In this document: piece after piece, positions 52,537 through 62,080 of the stretch | How the letters are laid out: each line of letters begins with the position of its first letter | How positions within the stretch are numbered: position 1 is the first letter of the stretch | NCBI GenBank assembly: GCA_938074605.1 | Contig: CALJEI010000002.1 | Location: 186,001-250,000 of the forward strand | Direction: 5' to 3' | Source: an uncultured Ignisphaera sp. | Lineage (GTDB): Archaea; Thermoproteota; Thermoprotei_A; Sulfolobales; Ignisphaeraceae | Length of the DNA: 64,000 nucleotides | Program-made: the position numbers and the translations under genes | The notes under the pieces: model-generated | What the model saw: the letters and a program-made list of their open reading frames with translations, nothing else | Database searches by the model: none | Told to the model about the DNA's origin: nothing

Positions 52537-53226
52537 TCACCTCTTAATAATCTCTACAATCTGTCCATCCCTAAGCTTTGCTATTCTATCGGCATAATCT
52601 GTTAGTTCTATATTATGTGTCACCATAACTATGGTTTTTCCTTCATCCCTAAGCTCTTTAAATATCTTTGCTATTAAATGGGCATTATATGAGTCAAGAT
52701 TTCCTGTAGGCTCATCAGCCAGTATTACATCTGGGTCGTTCGCCAATGCCCTTGCAATAGCGACCCGCTGTTGCTCTCCTCCACTAAGTTCTAATGGTCT
52801 CTTGTAAATGACTGTGTGAGATAGAAACTTACTGAGTATCTCTATAGCTCTTTCTCTACGTTTCTTAGGCGGTATACCGAGAGCTATCATGGGCAACTCA
52901 ACATTCTCAACAACTGTTAAATGATTAAGCAAATTAAATGTTTGAAATACAAATCCTATCCTTCTATTCCTTAGCTCTGCAAGCTTATCACTAGATAACC
53001 TACTTAACGGAATATTTTCAAAGAAAACTTCACCCTTTGTAGGTCTATCTAGGGCTCCCATCACATTTAATAGCGTTGATTTTCCAGAACCAGAAGCGCC
53101 AGTTATACAAAGAAATTCACCCCTCTCAACCTCCATTGACACACCCTTAAGTGCAGGATACTCAACTTTACCCACCAGATATACCTTCCATACATCGCTA
53201 AGCTTAACTATAGGGCCTTCAGCCAA
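52537..53226 (-). CDS. MacB/LolD-type ABC ATPase
   Basis: A 229-residue ATPase with Walker A G-A-S-G-S-G-K-S-T near residue 40, signature L-S-G-G-E-Q-Q-R near 140, Walker B V-I-L-A-D-E-P-T-G-N-L and a switch His in V-T-H-N. It matches LolD/MacB ATPases best, which drive mechanotransmission type VII transporters and not substrate passage across the membrane. The start is TTG 53226 with GGTG about eight bases upstream. It is the first gene of the operon; a TATA-like TTTATAA lies about 40 bases upstream, preceded by a palindrome. Confidence 0.93.
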   Translation of the reverse strand: MAEGPIVKLSDVWKVYLVGKVEYPALKGVSMEVERGEFLCITGASGSGKSTLLNVMGALDRPTKGEVFFENIPLSRLSSDKLAELRNRRIGFVFQTFNLLNHLTVVENVELPMIALGIPPKKRRERAIEILSKFLSHTVIYKRPLELSGGEQQRVAIARALANDPDVILADEPTGNLDSYNAHLIAKIFKELRDEGKTIVMVTHNIELTDYADRIAKLRDGQIVEIIKR

Positions 53227-54581
53227 TTAATAACACCAACAGCTACAGAAATAGAAAGAATTATAAAAGCTGAACTCACATAATGTGAGTAATTAATAGA
53301 AGTAAATAGCATAGTTAGAGATAGTAGCAATAGCTTAACATTAACAGTTTGAGACAAAGACTTTGGTATACTAAGGAGAGAAGATGGTTAAAGAGTCTAT
53401 CTTAAAGTTGTAAGTATATCAAGCATATCAGCAATAGCTCTACAATACATAATAAATGCTTCGTACTATCTATAAAAACTACATTCTCTATAACTGTTTC
53501 TTCTCAATACTTTGAGAGATCTGTTTTATTATTAAGTTTTTAGATATAGGCCTTGAGTAAGTGGAGATTTTTGCTCTGGACCGTCTAGAGATGGTATGGT
53601 GAAAGACCTATTGTTACTAAGTTCAATAACCATCTATGGACCTGTGAAGCATAGATGAAGTGAGATTTCTGAATATGGAATGGATAGGATTATTAAAACA
53701 ATTAGTTACTAAATGGTGGACCCCTGGGAACGAATAGTGTTGAGATAGAGTGGTTAGATTTTATCTTCTTTACCTTAAGGTGTTATATTTTTTCTTACAA
53801 AGTTCTTCATTCTAAGCTACATCTCCTATCCTACAGCTTTAAACCATCTAGCTCAAAACATACCATTAAGTCTAATGTACATCAATTGTATTCTATATCT
53901 AAAAATAATCTCCGTAGTCACATTAAGAATGTGCTGAAGAATGTTAGTAACCGTTATTAAGATGCCTCAAAGAATATATGAGTTGTAAGGTCGTCTCTAG
54001 CTAAAACGAAGTGGCTAGAGTCATGATAATGAGGTATAGACTTTAAAACTTTCAACGGGTATAGATATAATGGTAATGCTTTGCATTGCTAATACGTGTT
54101 AGTATATTCATCAATTAAAGAATGGTATAGTAGCTATGCTATAGCTATTCGATAAATATAATACTTTTAAATACATCAGATTTATAGCAATTGAGTAACT
54201 TGCACCAGCAATGGTGAAAGCCAATAACTATTTAAAGAAAAGACCGATTGAAATCCTAGCCTATCTAGGAGTAGAATTCACAAAAAGAAGATACCATACA
54301 AAGACTTAACGTTAATGGGCTGTTAAATATTGTAGAAGAACATATATTAATTGCTAAAGAGTGTTACTTCTAAAAATGGAATGAATTATGAAAAGCGTTA
54401 CACTATATAATATGGCTTAACATTCCTTTAAGGTGAAATAAAACATTCTATGTTCTACCTTGCAAATATATCATGGCAATATGGAAGGAAGCTGGGGATT
54501 AACTCAGCAACTTAAGCTCTTAGAATTAAGATAAATAAATTTAAAAAATAGTTTATCTTAATTGTAGTTATACCTAGGTAT
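53227..54581. other. 1.35-kb stretch without a convincing gene
   Basis: Besides the promoter and palindrome of the ABC operon, I see no gene. Plus-strand frames in 53540-54300 are open for 20-60 codons each and interrupted by stops; one reads M-V-K-A-N-N-Y-L-K-K-R-P-I-E-I-L-A-Y-L-G-V-E (from 54211). The pattern fits an old, broken coding region, possibly a transposase. No tRNA, rRNA or C/D sRNA pattern was found. Cren7's terminator would lie at the right end. Confidence 0.4.
53275..53289. promoter_or_regulatory. 15-base palindrome upstream of the MacB-type operon
   Basis: CTCACAT and ATGTGAG are perfect arms around one A. The site lies just upstream of the TATA-like TTTATAA (53260-53268) read on the minus strand, about 50 bases before the ATPase start. 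A position before the BRE/TATA suits an activator, or a repressor that blocks TBP/TFB. The element was not seen at other promoters in the window. Confidence 0.5.
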
Positions 54582-54767
54582 TTAGCTGCATTCTGGGTAG
54601 TCGTCTGGTACCTTAGCTCTGAAGTATCTTCCAGTTTCAGGATCAGCAAATAGTCCTATTTTAACGCCCTTTCTGCCTCTTGGTGCTAGGCTCCAGACCT
54701 TCTTTGGTACTAAATCTTTCTCTGCTCCACTTGGTGTCTTAACTTTTACTGCTTTTGTACAGGCCAT
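54582..54767 (-). CDS. creN7: Chromatin protein Cren7
   Basis: The conserved crenarchaeal DNA-packing protein of 61 residues, an SH3-like barrel that binds the minor groove and bends DNA. Diagnostic sequences are [11 protein letters not shown], the [16 protein letters not shown] segment and [17 protein letters not shown]. Unusual for the family as I know it are cysteines at position 3 and near the C-terminus (E-C-S). It is flanked by long non-coding DNA on both sides, and a TATA-like TTTTTAAA lies about 40 bases upstream. Confidence 0.96.
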   Translation of the reverse strand: MACTKAVKVKTPSGAEKDLVPKKVWSLAPRGRKGVKIGLFADPETGRYFRAKVPDDYPECS

Positions 54768-55149
54768 ATTTCCAACCCATACTTCTACTCTCTGTTATCT
54801 GGTTTAAAAACATGGCGTAAGAATATAATTAAATCTGTTGACTATGTATAATACCACTTCATATCTTTAGATATTTGTTATATCATCACGATACTAATTA
54901 GATGAAATATGAAATATTAGTATTTCTATTTAACCATGCTCTACACCAGCCATATTAATCATCTTATAGTTCCATTCATTATATATTTGTAGAACTATTG
55001 AAATTATGTATAAGATTTTTAAATCTTTTTTAGCTAAGCTTTAAGCTAAGGAATTCGTTGAAACAGTACATCACATATATTCCACTAAAATACAAAACAA
55101 TAGAACCATGCAGCATCACAACTAAGTACACAATACCGAGTCATTATGG
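54768..55149. other. Divergent promoter region, cren7 and purA
   Basis: About 380 AT-rich bases between two divergent genes. The Cren7 TATA-like element is at about 54805-54815. Near 55029-55048 TTAGCT and AGCTAA form a short inverted repeat around AAGCTTTA, upstream of purA, of uncertain meaning. No frame of note. Confidence 0.4.
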
Positions 55150-56178
55150 GTGGAGACATTGCCTGTAGCAGTAATAGTTGGAGGATTTTTTGGCGATGAA
55201 GGGAAAGGAAAGATAGCATCATACTTAGCAGTAGCAGATAATCCATCTATTGCTGTAAGATGTGGTTCAATAAATGCAGGTCATACTGTATCACATATGG
55301 GTAAAACTTGGAAAGTTAGATTGGTACCTTCCTTCTTTATCAATCCAAGAACAAGACTTATGATAGCTGCTGGTGCACTTATAAGACTTGATATTCTATT
55401 TAAAGAACTGAATGAAACTGGTGTAAAAGGAAGACTCTTCATAGACTTTAATGCTGGGGTTATTGAAGAGAAGCATGTTGAAGCTGAAAGAAATGACGTT
55501 TTCCTAATAGGGGAAGTTGGTTCAACGCTACAGGGTGTAGGTTTTGCAATGGCTGATAGAGTTTTAAGAAGATTAAAACTTGCTAGAGATTTTGAAATTT
55601 TAAAAGATATTACTACAGATGTATCACTTGAGGTAAATAGAGCTTTAGATAATGGTGAACTAGTCTATATAGAAGGTGTTCAAGGCACCTTCCTTAGTCT
55701 ATATCATGGGACCTACCCTTATGTAACTAGTAGAGATACTACTGCCTCAGCATTTGCTTCTGAAGTAGGTATAGGACCTAAAAGAATTGATGAAGTTATA
55801 GTAGTGTTTAAGTCTTATGTAACAAGAGTTGGTGGAGGTCCATTAGATAATGAACTTCCCTATGAAGAGGCAAAAAGGTTAGGTCTAGTTGAAATTGCTA
55901 CTGTTACTGGTAGAATGCGCAGGGCTGCTCCATTCAATATTGATTTAGCTAAAAGAGCTATAATGTTTAACTCAGCTACACAGATAGCTATTACAAGACT
56001 AGATACACTGTATCCTGATGCCAAATGTATTAGAGAGTGGAGTAAACTACCCCAGGATGCTAAGATGTGGCTTGAAAGGTTAGAGTCAACATTAAGAATT
56101 CCAATAACGATAATCAGCACGGGGGAGGATACTATTTGTACAATTGATAGGAGAATTGAATTAGGTTTAAAGAGGTGA
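55150..56178 (+). CDS. purA: Adenylosuccinate synthetase
   Basis: Makes adenylosuccinate from IMP, GTP and aspartate, the first step to AMP. This is the short archaeal form (342 residues; bacterial about 430). The GTP-binding start V-I-V-G-G-F-F-G-D-E-G-K-G-K-I with catalytic Asp and the N-A-G-H-T-V segment with catalytic His are intact. The substrate loop V-T-S-R-D-T-T-A-S-A-F-A and the G-R-M-R-R-A region are also visible. The start is GTG 55150; an overlapping ATG at 55146 is out of frame. The FAD dehydrogenase gene follows after nine bases. Confidence 0.95.
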   Translation: METLPVAVIVGGFFGDEGKGKIASYLAVADNPSIAVRCGSINAGHTVSHMGKTWKVRLVPSFFINPRTRLMIAAGALIRLDILFKELNETGVKGRLFIDFNAGVIEEKHVEAERNDVFLIGEVGSTLQGVGFAMADRVLRRLKLARDFEILKDITTDVSLEVNRALDNGELVYIEGVQGTFLSLYHGTYPYVTSRDTTASAFASEVGIGPKRIDEVIVVFKSYVTRVGGGPLDNELPYEEAKRLGLVEIATVTGRMRRAAPFNIDLAKRAIMFNSATQIAITRLDTLYPDAKCIREWSKLPQDAKMWLERLESTLRIPITIISTGEDTICTIDRRIELGLKR

Positions 56179-56187
56179 GAAAATCCT

Positions 56188-57609
56188 TTGGCGAAGAAGT
56201 ATGATGTTGTTATAGTTGGTGGTGGTGTAGCAGGACTTTTTGCTGCTTATGAGCTTGCTACATACAGCTCCAATAAAATAAAGATAGCTATAGTTGAACA
56301 AGGGAGTGGAAACCCATTTAGAAGATGCCCCATGTTCAACTCAAAAAGACTGGTAAGAGATAAGGAATGCTTACTATGCAAACCATGTAGCATTCTTACA
56401 GGTATTGGTGGTGCTATAACATTTAGTAGCGGAACTATGAATCTTAGACCAGATGTAGGCGGTGACTTAAATAAAATAGTTGGTAGTTGGGAAGAAGCTG
56501 AAAAGATTATAGGATATGTTGATAATGTTCTTGTTAAATTTGGGGCTCCTGACAACCTATATAGCTTAAATGTAGAGCAGACTGCAGAACTTGAGAGACT
56601 TGCTGCTAAGGCTGGTGCAAAGTTTATACCCACCCCCCAGAGACATATAGGATCAGAGAACATGCCCAAGGTCATAAACAATATTACAGAGTTTTTAAAA
56701 CAAAAGGGTGTTGATGTATACGAGTTTACAGAGGCTACAGATATTATACCAGGCAGCAGCCATATCATAAAGACAAACAATGGTGATTTGATAGGAAGAT
56801 ACGTGATACTAGCCCCCGGAAGAGTAGGTGCCGAATGGTTTGCTGAAATTTCTAAAAAAAGAGGAGTGGATACAGAGCCAGGTCCTTTAGATATTGGAGT
56901 ACGTGTTGAGGCACCAGCATATATAACAGAGCCTATAACAAGAATAGTTAGAGATCCAAAGATAATAATGTATACTAAGAGCTATGATGATAAAGTAAGG
57001 ACATTCTGTACAAATCCATATGGGTTTGTTGTTGAAGAGAGATATCCTGATAACTCAGTAGGGGTAAATGGCGAAAGCTTCATAACACTTCGTTCTAAAA
57101 ATATCAACTTTGCCCTACTTGTAACTTTAAGGCTTACCGATCCATTTGAAGATACGATAGCATATGGAAAGAGTATATCGAGACTTGCTACAAAACTTGG
57201 TGGTGGAAAACCGATCATCCAAAGATTTGGTGACTTAGAGGCTGGTAGAAGAAGTACATGGAATAGAATAGATAGAAGTGTTGTGGAGCCTACTCTAAAA
57301 AGTGTTACACCTGGCGACATAGCTATGGCGTACCCCTACAGAGTTGTTATAAATATTGTAGAAGCACTGAGAAAATTAGATATAATAATGCCTGGAATAG
57401 CATCTACACAAACACTTCTATACGCACCAGAAATAAAGTTTTATAGCATTAAAGCAAAAGTTAATAGAGAGTTGGAAACCTCTATCACAAATATATTTGC
57501 AGCTGGAGATGGCGCTGGGTTATCAAGAGGAATGAATGTTGCAGCTGCTACAGGTGTTATAGCAGCTAGAACCATCTTAAAAAGAGAAGGTATTGATATA
57601 GAGTTTTAG
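56188..57609 (+). CDS. FAD-dependent dehydrogenase (COG2509-like)
   Basis: A 473-residue flavoprotein. The N-terminal dinucleotide fold V-V-I-V-G-G-G-V-A-G-L-F-A-A binds FAD, and the C-terminal A-A-G-D-G-A-G-L-S-R-G-M-N motif completes the site. Family-specific features are R-C-P-M-F with several cysteines between residues 45 and 75 (R-C-P, K-E-C, C-K-P-C), which may bind a metal or Fe-S cluster or serve redox chemistry. This matches the uncharacterised FAD-dependent dehydrogenases of COG2509. The start is TTG 56188 with GAGGTGAG just upstream, overlapping the purA stop. Co-transcription with purA is near certain; substrate unknown. Confidence 0.88.
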   Translation: MAKKYDVVIVGGGVAGLFAAYELATYSSNKIKIAIVEQGSGNPFRRCPMFNSKRLVRDKECLLCKPCSILTGIGGAITFSSGTMNLRPDVGGDLNKIVGSWEEAEKIIGYVDNVLVKFGAPDNLYSLNVEQTAELERLAAKAGAKFIPTPQRHIGSENMPKVINNITEFLKQKGVDVYEFTEATDIIPGSSHIIKTNNGDLIGRYVILAPGRVGAEWFAEISKKRGVDTEPGPLDIGVRVEAPAYITEPITRIVRDPKIIMYTKSYDDKVRTFCTNPYGFVVEERYPDNSVGVNGESFITLRSKNINFALLVTLRLTDPFEDTIAYGKSISRLATKLGGGKPIIQRFGDLEAGRRSTWNRIDRSVVEPTLKSVTPGDIAMAYPYRVVINIVEALRKLDIIMPGIASTQTLLYAPEIKFYSIKAKVNRELETSITNIFAAGDGAGLSRGMNVAAATGVIAARTILKREGIDIEF

Positions 57610-58012
57610 TACTAGATCAAATTCAATATAATTTCCACTACACTCTTTATTCATATTTCCACATACACTGAAGTAACCATACATATCATATACATATATT
57701 CAATGCTTTATTGACATGATTTCTATCCACTATAAGACGACGTTTTAAAGTTGATATAGACCCTTTCTCGATATTTCATGGCGTTACTACGGCTAAAGGG
57801 GCTTAGCTCTAATAAAGGTTTATAGCGATTAACATAGTCTTCATGGCATTATTTATTTCTCTACATTTCATTTAACTTTACATCTTTAAGATATTCTACT
57901 ATATAGATGTTGAACGCTAATCTTAAAACTTCTATGAAACATAAGATGGTTCAAAAGTAGACGATATAAGTTAATCAACTTTTTAACTACTATATTATTT
58001 TGGGATTAGCTT
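57610..58012. other. Gene-free stretch
   Basis: About 400 AT-rich bases without a frame of note. The final 60 bases contain A/T runs (around 57975-58000) that can act as promoter for the next gene. No RNA, repeat or mobile-element signal was recognised. Confidence 0.4.
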
Positions 58013-58810
58013 GTGAATGTATTTAAATCTGTAAAGAGGATGCTTATAGATAAATATATAATAAGAAGAAATAGTGTAGATGAACTGCTTAGCAAAATCG
58101 AATGCGCTTCTCAACATTATAGAAAAGTAATAGAAAACTGTATAAATTATCTTATAGTATTTTCAAACACTATAAAACCGTACAAATGTATGAAATGTGG
58201 TAAAATTTTCTTTATAGTTAATAGTGAAAAGGGGTGTCCATTCTGCAATTCTCTTCATACTGTAGGTATAGATATGATGGACTTCAAGCTATATGTACAT
58301 AGCTACTGTACCTCCATATATGGTAAAAATCTTACTTACATGGAGTTCCTCAAAGAGATTGTCAAAAATTTATGTTTAAATAAAATTTGCTACTTTTTAG
58401 AATCTACATCATCACTTGAAATTTTTACTGAAAAAGGTACTCTAAAGATGATAGCTAAAAACGGGGAAATAATTGAGGTTGAGCTGCCGTGGATTGATAT
58501 ATCAATATTTACGTATATAGATGAAATTACAACCATAGCATCTCAATATAGGGAAAAATTGTTAAAAAATGGAATAAAATATATTATCTACAAAGCATAC
58601 TATGGTAATATAGATGTCAACCATATAACACTAATTAAGGAAGGATTTATAGATGTACAGTTTTTCAAACATCTTATAGATAAGTTGGGGTTAAACAAAT
58701 ATATCTTTAATAAAGGTGTATTAGCAAAAATTTTCGATATAGAATATAGTGAATACGTAAATCCCCAGAAAATGCTTATTAGCACAAGAGTTACAAAAAC
58801 AGTCTATTGA
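58013..58810 (+). CDS. Hypothetical zinc-ribbon protein, 265 aa
   Basis: Unrecognised protein with one zinc ribbon: Cys59-x2-Cys62 and Cys75-x2-Cys78 (K-C-M-K-C-G and G-C-P-F-C-N). The ribbon is preceded by a helical, basic N-terminus (V-K-R-M-L-I-D-K-Y-I-I-R-R). After it comes a mixed alpha/beta region with no catalytic motif I can name; Lys and Ile content is high. Starts with GTG after an A/T-rich promoter-like region. It stands alone and converges on the GH4 gene. Nucleic-acid binding is a guess from the zinc ribbon and basic character. Confidence 0.65.
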   Translation: MNVFKSVKRMLIDKYIIRRNSVDELLSKIECASQHYRKVIENCINYLIVFSNTIKPYKCMKCGKIFFIVNSEKGCPFCNSLHTVGIDMMDFKLYVHSYCTSIYGKNLTYMEFLKEIVKNLCLNKICYFLESTSSLEIFTEKGTLKMIAKNGEIIEVELPWIDISIFTYIDEITTIASQYREKLLKNGIKYIIYKAYYGNIDVNHITLIKEGFIDVQFFKHLIDKLGLNKYIFNKGVLAKIFDIEYSEYVNPQKMLISTRVTKTVY

Positions 58811-58886
58811 TTAACTCAACTACAAATAGTTACTACAATTAATTTAGATTAATGAATTAGAATAAAAATAGCAAATTAGTTTAGCA

Positions 58887-60407
58887 TTAGCTGAAGTGTT
58901 TTGCCATTTCCTCATTTCCAGGGATTTTCAGTATTGCATCAATTGTTTCCTCCACTTGCTTTGTAGACTTAGTTCTAGGGTCTACTATAAGCCAATTGAA
59001 TAGCGTATCCCTACCACCCTTTAGAAATGCCTCTAAAGCCCACTCCATTCTCATGAGTCTATAGATAATCACATATTTATGCACCTTACTATGCAACGGT
59101 ATTAATGGTTTTCTATGTATACCCTTTCCATCCACCTTGGCAGGAATTTCAACAGCCACATTATCTGGTATTCCTGGTAATACTCCATTGTTCAATACGT
59201 TAACTTGTATCGGAACGGGTATTGGTGGTGTCCCTGGATATGGTAAAGATATGTAGTAATATTCTTTAGGATTATCGTTAACTATAGCATCTATTATTTC
59301 CACAAGTTGCTCTCCACTTGGTTTTGGAGGAAACATCTGAACTAGTGATGTAGAGATATCATATACCGCTTTTGCAAGTTCATTCAATCTCATTTTGAGT
59401 GCTGCTAGATACATAGCCCATCCAATTTCTGAATCTGGACCTCCATACGGTCCATACCAATATTGTTTTGTTTTTAAATCCCAGTGATACTTCCACGTAC
59501 CACCTCTAACGCTATCGCCAATAGGCAATAATCCATAGGTTTTATACATATCTATAGCTGCTGGAGAAAGATCTACATCAAATGGGCTTATAACATACTC
59601 CCTCCACACCCTCCAATACTCTTCAACATCTTTTTTAATCCACTCATCAATATACTTATATGCATCCTCATCCTTATACCTAAATTTAGTCAACCATATT
59701 ACATGGTTAAATCCAGACATTTCTATCTCAATATCCTTTGGGTCTAGCAGCGAAAGTATTGTTGTATAGCATTCAGCATCATGTGCACCACACTTACTAA
59801 CGATTCTTTTACTAAGTTTTTCTTCAGCTAACCTCATACCAAGAACCTCAACAGCCTTTAGAAATCCCATATGCCCATGACATAGCCCTATATGTTTCAC
59901 CTTTGTAACTCTATTTATTAACGTAGTTAACTCAAAAACAGGGTTTGCAACATTTATGAACCAGGCCTCTGGAGCAAGCTCCTCAATATCTCTAGCAATA
60001 TCTAAAGTAAGTTTAAATTGGTAATAACCCCAAATGGTATGGTAATCTGAAACGTAATTCCATTCAACACTATTGATACCTCTATAATATCCATATTTTT
60101 CTGAAACCTCCCTCAGTATCTCATAATAATTATGGCCGCCTGCCATGGCAGAATTTATAACAAAATCTGCATCTCTTATAGCCTCTCTTCTATCCTTAGT
60201 AGCATAAACCTTTACTGGAATCTTAAGCTCCTCAATATACCTTTTAGCAAATGTTGTAATTAGATTAAGTCTCCAATCACTTATGTCCATAAGCCATATC
60301 TCTAGATTCTTATCCCTGAGATTTTTATTTATAAGTAAATCTATTACTACTCTACTAGACCAAATAGCACTACCTGCACCAATAAATGCTATCTTTAGCT
60401 TATCCAT
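58887..60407 (-). CDS. Glycoside hydrolase family 4 protein
   Basis: A family 4 glycosidase, which needs NAD+ and a divalent metal and cleaves alpha- or beta-linked sugars by an oxidation-elimination route. The Rossmann motif I-G-A-G-S-A-I-W lies at residues 9-16, the catalytic region N-V-A-N-P-V-F-E-L-T near 150, and the metal pair Cys176-His177 in G-L-C-H-G-H. At 506 residues it is longer than most (about 430-480), with insertions around 330-420. The sequence resembles alpha-glucosidase/alpha-galactosidase/galacturonidase members more than phospho-glycosidases, but the substrate is uncertain. Single gene. Confidence 0.87.
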   Translation of the reverse strand: MDKLKIAFIGAGSAIWSSRVVIDLLINKNLRDKNLEIWLMDISDWRLNLITTFAKRYIEELKIPVKVYATKDRREAIRDADFVINSAMAGGHNYYEILREVSEKYGYYRGINSVEWNYVSDYHTIWGYYQFKLTLDIARDIEELAPEAWFINVANPVFELTTLINRVTKVKHIGLCHGHMGFLKAVEVLGMRLAEEKLSKRIVSKCGAHDAECYTTILSLLDPKDIEIEMSGFNHVIWLTKFRYKDEDAYKYIDEWIKKDVEEYWRVWREYVISPFDVDLSPAAIDMYKTYGLLPIGDSVRGGTWKYHWDLKTKQYWYGPYGGPDSEIGWAMYLAALKMRLNELAKAVYDISTSLVQMFPPKPSGEQLVEIIDAIVNDNPKEYYYISLPYPGTPPIPVPIQVNVLNNGVLPGIPDNVAVEIPAKVDGKGIHRKPLIPLHSKVHKYVIIYRLMRMEWALEAFLKGGRDTLFNWLIVDPRTKSTKQVEETIDAILKIPGNEEMAKHFS

Positions 60408-60733
60408 ATTTCTATACCCCTACTGCCTGTTAGCAAAGTTTAGTTTAAAATAGTTTTCGCTAGCTCGAAAGGTTTTTCTTATTGCCTCAAGCTTAAGCCA
60501 AATTTTAATAGACTATGGCAACTATTGTTAGTAAGAATATAAGAGCTGTAATTGATGGTATTGTCATTGTGATCCTCAATTCTTTTTCGGCTATATTTTA
60601 GTATCCCTAATTCTATTATATTAAACTGAAGTTGTTATGCCTGGAATAGTATATAAATAATCTTTTTCTTTGAATCTAGTTAAGGGAAATATTAAAGTAA
60701 ATGGCAGAGCTATTACGGCTATGAGTTATGGAT
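60408..60733. other. Gene-free stretch with one tiny frame
   Basis: Holds the GH4 promoter. On the plus strand 60515-60601 encodes a 28-residue hydrophobic peptide (M-A-T-I-V-S-K-N then I-D-G-I-V-I-V-I-L), which could be a small membrane peptide but lacks a clear ribosome-binding site. Nothing else of note. Confidence 0.35.
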
Positions 60734-61843
60734 CTATGTCAGAATTTTTCTAATTGCTGAAGTATTAATTGCAAGCTTAATTTCTCTAGCTATTCTCCTA
60801 CCCATACTCATGGGTTCACTCCAATATAAATATGAGTATGGGCTTCCCCATATATATATATTTGTCCCTGCCACTATTCTTCCAGAAAATTCAAATACTT
60901 TAATATTCATATCTTTATCAATTATACTCTCTAGGCAGAAGGGGCCTATAACTCCGGGTGGTAATGTTCTCTTGCTCTCCTCTACAAATTTGATTCCATA
61001 TTCTAGAATTTTTGGAAGTAAACTCTCTCTTAATACTAGCGGAATGTTTCCAACTACTGTAAAGGTGGGCTTTATATCCATTTCAACTAGAATTTTATGT
61101 GGAATTCTCTTAATTCCATCTATATCAGATTCATATCTAATATCTGCTCCTAGGATTTCTACTCTATTAAAGATGGGGCTGTAGAAATAGTGATAGTATG
61201 CTGTTACACCTATAAGATATTCCTGAATAATCACCTCATTAATCCCCCTTATAACACCCTCTTTAATCATATGTCTTACATAATCCATAATTTCATCCTT
61301 TGATTTTGTAACATAATAGCCTCTACCACCTTTAGCACCATGGAATTTCACTATTACTGGCGTATCAATATTGTCATTAATCCTATAGATTTTAGGCACT
61401 GGAATTCCTGCTCTTTTTAGTAACTCCATCTTCATCCATTGATCATATTCTATTCTAAATAAACTTCTTAAACCAAACACTGGTATCTGCAAATTTTCAG
61501 CACAATCAATACCTAGATATTCAATATAGCTTCCATGTGGTACCATAATACCATTGAGTGTATGAATTTCATGAACTATATTAGAGTTACATACATCCCT
61601 CCAATTATTTACAATAATAAACCTGTCTATTAAATGACTAAATTGCCTATAGAACCATAATCTATCTTCCTTAATTATAGCAATAGTTTTAAAACCCTCT
61701 AATTTAGCTCCATGAAAAATTTGTAGCGATGAATGACTAGCTAGTGTAGCTATTGCTATCCTATCAAAGTCGTACATTTTAAGCAAGGACTCTATATCTA
61801 TCTGCGGTCTAATATTCAACTGTAAGACACCCTTAAACATCAT
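60734..61843 (-). CDS. purP: PurP, formate-dependent FAICAR synthetase
   Basis: The archaeal enzyme that makes FAICAR from AICAR, formate and ATP, replacing the folate-dependent PurH step. It is a 369-residue ATP-grasp protein: N-terminal A-T-L-A-S-H-S-S-L-Q-I-F-H-G-A with the nucleotide-binding His, the ATP-grasp segment V-I-V-K-F-H-G-A-K-G-G-R-G-Y, and the C-terminal F-E-F-S-G-R-I-V-A-G-T-N metal/phosphate loop. Met2 is an alternative start. PurA is 5 kb away, but other purine genes are absent, so the pathway is scattered or partial. Some archaea carry PurP paralogs of other function, so this assignment is strong but not absolute. Confidence 0.9.
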   Translation of the reverse strand: MMFKGVLQLNIRPQIDIESLLKMYDFDRIAIATLASHSSLQIFHGAKLEGFKTIAIIKEDRLWFYRQFSHLIDRFIIVNNWRDVCNSNIVHEIHTLNGIMVPHGSYIEYLGIDCAENLQIPVFGLRSLFRIEYDQWMKMELLKRAGIPVPKIYRINDNIDTPVIVKFHGAKGGRGYYVTKSKDEIMDYVRHMIKEGVIRGINEVIIQEYLIGVTAYYHYFYSPIFNRVEILGADIRYESDIDGIKRIPHKILVEMDIKPTFTVVGNIPLVLRESLLPKILEYGIKFVEESKRTLPPGVIGPFCLESIIDKDMNIKVFEFSGRIVAGTNIYIWGSPYSYLYWSEPMSMGRRIAREIKLAINTSAIRKILT

Positions 61844-62080
61844 ATAGACCCAAAGGATAAAAGTTTTTGGTAATGATAATTGAAAATATTGATTACCCTA
61901 TAGATTTTTCTATGGTATTCATAGGAATATTTAAAAACCCATAAAATATAAATATAATAAAAAATATAAGTGTGTATGCAGGTAACCCCCAAAGGGGTAG
62001 GAAGAAAAGGAGTAGAAAGAATGGAGTAAAGAGAATGCTTAGAGTAGAAATTGATAAAACTTCAAAAAGGGAGTTGTAAG

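Noticed and set aside
56247-56780. Minus-strand frame of 177 residues inside the FAD dehydrogenase
   Set aside because: The plus-strand FAD-binding motifs and the Cys cluster are definite; the reverse frame is a by-product.
60515-60601. 28-residue hydrophobic frame as a gene
   Set aside because: No ribosome-binding site, no conserved context and too short to support; mentioned only in the gap entry.
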